13,738 nucleotides of DNA from Candidatus Lloydbacteria bacterium RIFCSPLOWO2_02_FULL_54_12. GTDB lineage: Bacteria; Patescibacteriota; Minisyncoccia; Phycocordibacterales; UBA6899. A program made the translations under genes and the position numbers. The notes beneath the pieces were generated by a model. It saw nothing but the letters and a program-made list of their open reading frames with translations, searched no databases and was not told the origin of the DNA. The stretch is taken from contig MHLS01000050.1 in the NCBI GenBank assembly GCA_001819095.1, positions 1 to 13,738 of the forward strand, written 5' to 3'. The first letter of the stretch is position 1, and each line of letters starts with the position of its first letter. Positions 12,478 through 13,738 of this stretch are shown here, piece by piece.

Positions 12478-12744
12478 TTAGAAATTTCGGGTGGCACCTT
12501 GGATATTTTTTCTCCATTTCCGCACGACAGTAAAAACCATGAAGATTATTGAAACCAAAAGCAGAGAGGTCGCGAATCCCTCCACGGGAGTCCTGTAGAG
12601 ACTCTTTGCTATCCGCACGAGCGTTCGAGGTGTCGCAGGTGAATGTTCCGCGAGGTTTTCCGTAATGAGTTTTTCTACTCCGGGCGAATGGTTTGTGGAA
12701 AAGATTAGTGAAGCCGCAAGAGCTCTTTCGTAATCCGCGGTACT
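12478..12744 (-). pseudogene. Start-less protein-like reading frame, probably a gene remnant
   Basis: Minus-strand frame of 88 codons between a TGA at 12745-12747 and the TAA at 12478-12480. It begins STADYERALAASLIFSTNHS and contains GVEKLITENLAEH, a hydrophobic stretch of about 19 residues (57-75) and then the basic RKWRKN, like a C-terminal membrane anchor. No ATG, and no plausible GTG or TTG, lies near its start. Its first 40 nt overlap the end of the AbiEii-like gene in another frame. Residue composition looks like a real protein, so I read it as the 3' end of a gene whose front was lost, perhaps when the toxin gene arrived. Chance cannot be excluded. The family is not recognised. Confidence 0.35.
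12488..12500. repeat. Relic arm of the palindromic family (copy 8)
   Basis: On the minus strand, ATCCAAGGTGCCACCCG: flank ATCC as in copy 2, then AAGGT-GCC-ACC with the final TT replaced. There is no partner arm nearby. It lies inside the last codons of the start-less frame at 12478-12744. Confidence 0.4.
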
Positions 12745-13379
12745 TCACGGCGGAAGTATGCCTTGACTGTCTTCCAGTCGGCCTTGAAATAAATCTCCGG
12801 CATGGGGTCGCCCTCGGCATCGTCGAAATACACAAGACTTTTAAGAATGTGATGATAGTCGTGCGCAACGGTCGGATATTGCTTGGGTAGCCGCTGTATA
12901 ACATCGAGCAGCGATTCTTTGTGCATTGTGTACCAATACAGATCAATGAAGTCACGCTTCCGCCCTCGCTGGCTTATCGCAATAATTTTCATGACCGCGA
13001 TGTCACGAGTAGTGAGTACCCGCACATTCCCATACCACAGTGGCATATCTTGCGGGACAAAAAAGGGATACGCAATAAAGCTTATTTTTGCCCCCTCAAG
13101 CCGACCATAAACGGTATCCTCTTTCGCGATGTCGGTTACCCATTTTTCTTTTGAAAATCTTTTCAAAAGATTGTTGAGCACGAAGTCTTTTTCGTGGATA
13201 AAAAAATCCAAATCAACCGACTGACGATGCCCCGCTTGAAGTGCGAGCGCGGTGCCGCCTGCGAGATACCAAGAAGACCGTGAAAGCCACTTTGCCTCCG
13301 CAAGCACACGAATGGCGCGCTGTGTTGCGCGAGGAAGCGCCGCAAGATGCCAATTTATTTCTTGAGAAGTTCGTTCCAT
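12705..13379 (-). CDS. AbiEii/AbiGii-family nucleotidyltransferase (putative toxin)
   Basis: Minimal nucleotidyltransferase related to AbiEii toxins. Protein of 224 residues with WYLAGGTALALQAGHRQSVDLDFF (37-60). It shows the GG-T motif (41-43), the HR-S-DLD metal-binding acids (Asp56, Asp58), and downstream TTRDIAVMKIIAISQRGRKRDFIDLYW (124-149) with Lys131, Arg138, Asp143 and Asp146 in family positions. Known AbiEii enzymes transfer nucleotides to RNA (tRNA for MenT); that activity is inferred here. The start at 13379 overlaps the end of the upstream gene by 25 nt, the layout expected of an antitoxin-toxin pair. Length is on the short side of the family, but all motifs are intact. Confidence 0.88.
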   Translation of the reverse strand: MERTSQEINWHLAALPRATQRAIRVLAEAKWLSRSSWYLAGGTALALQAGHRQSVDLDFFIHEKDFVLNNLLKRFSKEKWVTDIAKEDTVYGRLEGAKISFIAYPFFVPQDMPLWYGNVRVLTTRDIAVMKIIAISQRGRKRDFIDLYWYTMHKESLLDVIQRLPKQYPTVAHDYHHILKSLVYFDDAEGDPMPEIYFKADWKTVKAYFRREVPRITKELLRLH

Positions 13380-13630
13380 AGTGCGCGGCTTGATGGGTGT
13401 AATGCGCGAGAGTTTTTCACTATTCGACGAAGCAGAGGGTGGGGATAGTAGTGGTAAAGCCAGTTTGCCTCGCGATCATTTCCCAATTCAACAACCCGCT
13501 CAACGAGGTACGGAGCATGCTTCTTAAGGTCGATCGTCTTGGGATTAACGTCCCAAAAAAGTGACTGACGAAACTTGATGGGTGCTACCCCCATTTTTTT
13601 ACTTTTGTTATTTTTTTTCTTCGCTTTCAT
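13355..13630 (-). CDS. Small AbiEii-partner protein (putative antitoxin, DUF6922-like)
   Basis: Protein of 91 residues that overlaps the AbiEii-like gene by 25 nt. After a lysine/asparagine-rich start (MKAKKKNNKSKK) comes FRQSLFWDVNPKTIDLKKHAPYLVERVVELGNDREANWLYHYYP, a pattern I associate with small proteins (DUF6922 type) encoded directly before AbiEii-type nucleotidyltransferases. It lacks the winged-helix length of classical AbiEi, so antitoxin function rests on position and overlap. The first ATG, at 13630, is chosen because a perfect extended -10 ends 7 nt before it. An internal ATG at codon 13 is an alternative. Confidence 0.68.
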   Translation of the reverse strand: MKAKKKNNKSKKMGVAPIKFRQSLFWDVNPKTIDLKKHAPYLVERVVELGNDREANWLYHYYPHPLLRRIVKNSRALHPSSRALWNELLKK

Positions 13631-13637
13631 GACAATG

Positions 13638-13646
13638 ATTATAGCA
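13638..13646 (-). promoter_or_regulatory. Extended -10 (TGCTATAAT) 7 nt before the putative antitoxin ATG
   Basis: Minus-strand TGCTATAAT, then 7 nt, then ATG at 13630. Same geometry as at the NDH-2 and Nudix genes; predicts a leaderless transcript for the toxin-antitoxin pair. No clear -35. Confidence 0.55.
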
Positions 13647-13699
13647 TATTTTTAAAGGTTTAGCCATGTTGTGGCGAGTAAAGAGATAATACCCAAAAT

Positions 13700-13725
13700 C
13701 ACCGGTTTATTCCCCGGTGTTTTTT
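13700..13725 (+). terminator. Intrinsic terminator near the right edge
   Basis: CACCGG (13700-13705) pairs with CCGGTG (13714-13719), loop of 8 nt, followed by six T on the plus strand. No plus-strand gene precedes it in the preceding 1.2 kb, so it serves an untranslated transcript, is an attenuator for a gene to the right, or acts on the minus strand for a gene entering from outside, where the T-run is weaker (ATTTT). Confidence 0.6.
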
Positions 13726-13738
13726 GTACCCTTTTTCT

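Noticed and set aside
12452..12955. 167-residue minus-strand frame from an ATG
   Set aside because: Overlaps the AbiEii-like gene over half its length, with Ser/Arg/Cys-rich composition; the other frame (12478-12744) looks more protein-like.
1..13738. tRNA, rRNA or riboswitch
   Set aside because: No cloverleaf with a CCA-type 3' end, no rRNA segment and no familiar riboswitch core was seen on reading both strands; a covariance-model scan was not possible here.

Overview
The window reads as a compact bacterial chromosome segment with standard stop codons (TGA ends the DsbB and permease genes). Short intergenic gaps, a long-insert membrane-fusion protein, a thioredoxin-like partner beside DsbB and an AbiEii nucleotidyltransferase pair together suggest a Patescibacteria/CPR (Parcubacteria-like) genome. 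That placement is inference; no marker gene or rRNA is present to prove it.

Layout. Positions 1-10609 are entirely minus strand. In transcription order they hold: a probable archaeal-type-adenylate-kinase / nucleoside-deoxyribosyltransferase fusion (10609-9563); an anchored extracytoplasmic thioredoxin-like protein (9454-9035); DsbB (8917-8363); a type II NADH dehydrogenase (8349-7090); two tandem M17 leucyl aminopeptidases (6933-5497 and 5371-3971) separated by an intrinsic terminator; and a tripartite MacAB-type ABC exporter made of membrane-fusion protein (3806-2238), ATPase (2155-1454) and permease (1434-190). A second intrinsic terminator lies at 22-59, and between it and the permease is a short relic of another permease gene. 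From 10876 the plus strand carries a single-domain response regulator, a Nudix hydrolase and a small acidic protein of unknown function. The right end is a minus-strand overlapping gene pair of the AbiE type (13630-12705), next to a start-less protein-like reading frame (12744-12478).

The most striking thing is not a gene. Seven intergenic places carry members of one family of nested palindromes, and an eighth place carries a relic. Each has two 13-nt arms of the form AAGGT-NNN-ACCTT around a partly conserved spacer of usually 13-15 nt close to AGGAATCAATTCTT. Each arm is itself a small palindrome and also pairs with the other arm. The NNN triplet differs among copies but is complementary between the arms of a copy, and the stem continues into flanks that are unique to each copy yet still complementary. 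Most copies begin 0-24 nt after a stop codon, and none has a U-tract. I do not recognise the family by name.

Other points: several genes have an (often extended) -10 box exactly 7-8 nt before the start codon, suggesting leaderless mRNAs. The thioredoxin-like protein, DsbB and NDH-2 form a quinone-linked redox group. No gene-free stretch exceeds 300 nt.
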